From contig JADGIG010000121.1 of the NCBI GenBank assembly GCA_018985235.1, positions 1-17,689 on the forward strand: a stretch of DNA of 17,689 bases, given 5' to 3'. Origin of the DNA: Sanchytrium tribonematis. Its lineage: Eukaryota; Sanchytriomycota; Sanchytriomycetes; Sanchytriales; Sanchytriaceae. Of this stretch, positions 15,928 to 17,689 are shown piece by piece; the stretch's first letter is position 1, and each line of letters starts with the position of its first letter. The position numbers and the translations under genes were made by a program. The notes below the pieces were generated by a model, which made no database searches, was not told the DNA's origin, and saw nothing but the letters and a program-made list of their open reading frames with translations.

Positions 15928-17674
15928 ATGTCTACTCCATGTAGTATTATTCAAACTACTCTATCAGCAGTAGGATATTACTTACAGCCAGATGTGAATT
16001 GTTGCACCAATAGCAATTTTCGATTAACTTGTGATTCAAACAGTCAAATCACAGAATTAAATTGGTCCAATATGAATTTATTTGGATCATTACCATCCAA
16101 TTTAGCAACAATTAGCACGTTAATCAAGGCAGATTTTAATGGAAACAAAGGGTTAACCAATTTTGACTCATTCTCAACATCTACTAGTTTGACATGGCTA
16201 GATATCTCAAATACAAATAGCCAATTGACTAAAATTCCCAATTCATTAACTACATTATATATGCAATCTAATGGTGTCACTAGTTTCTTATCTAGCACAT
16301 ATTGCCCAGTCCAACTAAAAGTATTAGATATTTCTGATAATCAAATCACTTCAATTCCTTGCGCATGGCCATTAACTGCATTATATGCACAGAATAACAA
16401 ATTGACTAGTACCGCAAACACGGCAGTAAGCACCATAAAATACTTGGATCTCTCTTTTAATAAATTAACAACCATTTCGAATGCACCATTAAATGCATTA
16501 GAATTGGCGTATCGTGGCAATAATTTGAATGATCTAGGGAGTATTTGTCAAGCTAGTGGAATGGTCTATTTAGATGTTGGTAAAAATTCAATTTCGACGA
16601 TCCCCGAGTGTTTAAACACGAATTTATTGGGATTGGCTGTAGATCATAATGTAATTAGTGATTTGAATACAAATACGACATTTTTATGCACTCATCAGAA
16701 AGTATCCTTTATTAATTTGGATAATAACATGTTAAATCGATATCCACAGTGTATGAATCATTTAACAGATATTGCGATTATTGGCAATTTAATGACCATT
16801 ACAAGTGATGGTATAGCTTCTACAGTCACTAAAAAAGGATTTACTCGATTTGTGGATATTCCAGAGACATACGACACCAATTCAACTGTATTTTCAAAAA
16901 CAACTTCTAAATATGCCAATAATGCCAATATTCCTACTACAGCACACTCAGATGTTGCAACAGATGCACCAGTGACTACGCAACCTAATTTATATACGAC
17001 AGATGATCAAGATGTGATTATTTTGACTAGAAATGTTGGAGATGAACCTGTTTCAACGAGTTCTATTTCTCCATTTGGAGTTGGAAATGTGCAAGAATTG
17101 CTATTTAATAAATCTGCAGGCGACCCATCTGCCTTGTTGGGTATCGCTTTAATCTGTTTTATGGTAGTCACTGCTGTTGGATTTCTAGTGACTTATTTGA
17201 TTCCTAGATTAAAAAGTAATGTGCCATTTTTATATGGAATTGCTGCTCATATTGGGTTGATTTTGGGTGAATTACATAGTTTTAGTTCATTTAATTTTGG
17301 TGTTGCTTTATTTGAAATGGGTAATTTATTTTAATCAAGGTTTTAGCATTGTTTTATTCAATAATGCATTTTTGCAATATTTTAGAAATCCACTCAAGGG
17401 TAATTCTATGAAATATATGATTGTGACATGTGTATATGGTGCATTTATAATTGCATTGAGCATGGGATTGTATTTTGGAATGTACCAATTGCAAGGAACC
17501 ACAGCTACTTGGTGGAAATTACTAACCGTGGCATTGAGTGGATTTAGATTGGTCGGACTATTGGTCTTTCTTTTATTGACCATGGAAAAAGAGAGCATGA
17601 TCAGAAACAGAGATATGATCATTTATTGCGTTTTAAATGGATTTGACACAATTTTATTGGCTGTGACATCTTGA
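15928..17674 (+). CDS. Leucine-rich-repeat polytopic membrane protein (receptor-like), frame broken at about 17330
   Basis: The N-terminus has a cap with CSIIQTTLSAVGYYLQPDVN then CC and LTC, typical of LRR N-caps. About nine leucine-rich repeats follow (residues roughly 40-310, for example LKVLDISDNQITSIP and IKYLDLSFNKLTTIS), then a Thr/Ser-rich stalk and membrane segments. The first frame ends at 17334 (468 codons) after TM1 (about 402-425) and TM2; the next frame continues to 17674 with about four more hydrophobic helices (YMIVTCVYGAFIIALSMGLY; LVGLLVFLLL). The frame is restored either by removing 17321-17339, a 19-nt GT-AG segment, or by dropping one T of the run 17329-17332. An LRR ectodomain with a multi-helix C-terminus suggests a surface sensor. 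The start at 15928 lacks a signal peptide, and an in-frame stop lies just upstream (15922-15924). Confidence 0.75.
17321..17339 (+). other. Candidate 19-nt intron in the LRR membrane-protein gene
   Basis: The segment GTAATTTATTTTAATCAAG starts with GTAA, contains TTTTAAT as a possible branch region and ends CAAG. Its removal joins ATG-G to GT-TTT-AGC, giving FEMGFSIVLF with no stop and a continuous helix. A one-base homopolymer error is the main alternative. Confidence 0.3.
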
Positions 17675-17689
17675 TTGATTATTTTGTCA

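Noticed and set aside
17321-17346. A 26-nt GT...TTTTAG intron in the LRR gene
   Set aside because: Its removal leaves the wrong phase for the downstream helices; only the 19-nt version ending at 17339 restores the frame.
1-17689. tRNA, rRNA, CRISPR arrays or bacterial-type operons
   Set aside because: None seen; no repeat-spacer structure, cloverleaf-like boxes or rRNA-like conserved blocks were recognised by eye.

Overview
The window is AT-rich nuclear DNA of a small-genome eukaryote, most likely an early-diverging (chytrid-like or zygomycete-like) fungus. The reasons are a histone H3 with fungal-type core residues ([20 protein letters not shown]), intron-poor genes packed closely together, AATAAA signals at or overlapping stop codons, CCAAT boxes about 50-60 bp before start codons, and an abundance of LINE and Helitron remains. 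No bacterial ribosome-binding sites or operons are seen. The lineage is an inference; no rRNA or tRNA is present to settle it.

Left part (1-10960) is a graveyard of mobile elements. It opens with a nearly complete non-LTR retrotransposon ORF (endonuclease + reverse transcriptase + CCHC knuckle; open at the window's left edge). Next come an unidentified broken gene (3103-4125) and a second, heavily decayed LINE whose RT and RNase H motifs can still be followed through several frames (about 4130-5800). A minus-strand Helitron Rep/PIF1 helicase pseudogene follows (about 6290-8110), with a stop codon at the place of its first catalytic tyrosine. It is abutted by a plus-strand broken SET-domain gene (about 8096-8668) and an ORF with a clan-CE (Ulp1/YopJ-like) cysteine catalytic pattern (8731-9366). 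A minus-strand broken gene of unknown family (9477-10960) is split by a 519-bp TIR element flanked by an 8-bp target duplication (hAT-like MITE).

Right part (10960-17674) is ordinary-looking gene space. It holds a tandem duplication of a type II membrane glycosyltransferase-like gene: the first copy is intact, and the second carries one extra A in a homopolymer. A convergent HAD-superfamily gene overlaps the second copy tail to tail. A histone H3 gene lacks exactly residues 30-47, including K36. A short cysteine-containing probably secreted protein follows, then a leucine-rich-repeat polytopic membrane protein whose frame is continuous only if a 19-nt GT-AG segment is spliced or one T of a homopolymer is removed.

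The items most worth follow-up are the H3 with an 18-residue clean deletion, the possible ultra-short introns, the SET / clan-CE peptidase-like pair next to the Helitron, and the shared CCAATCA promoter box.
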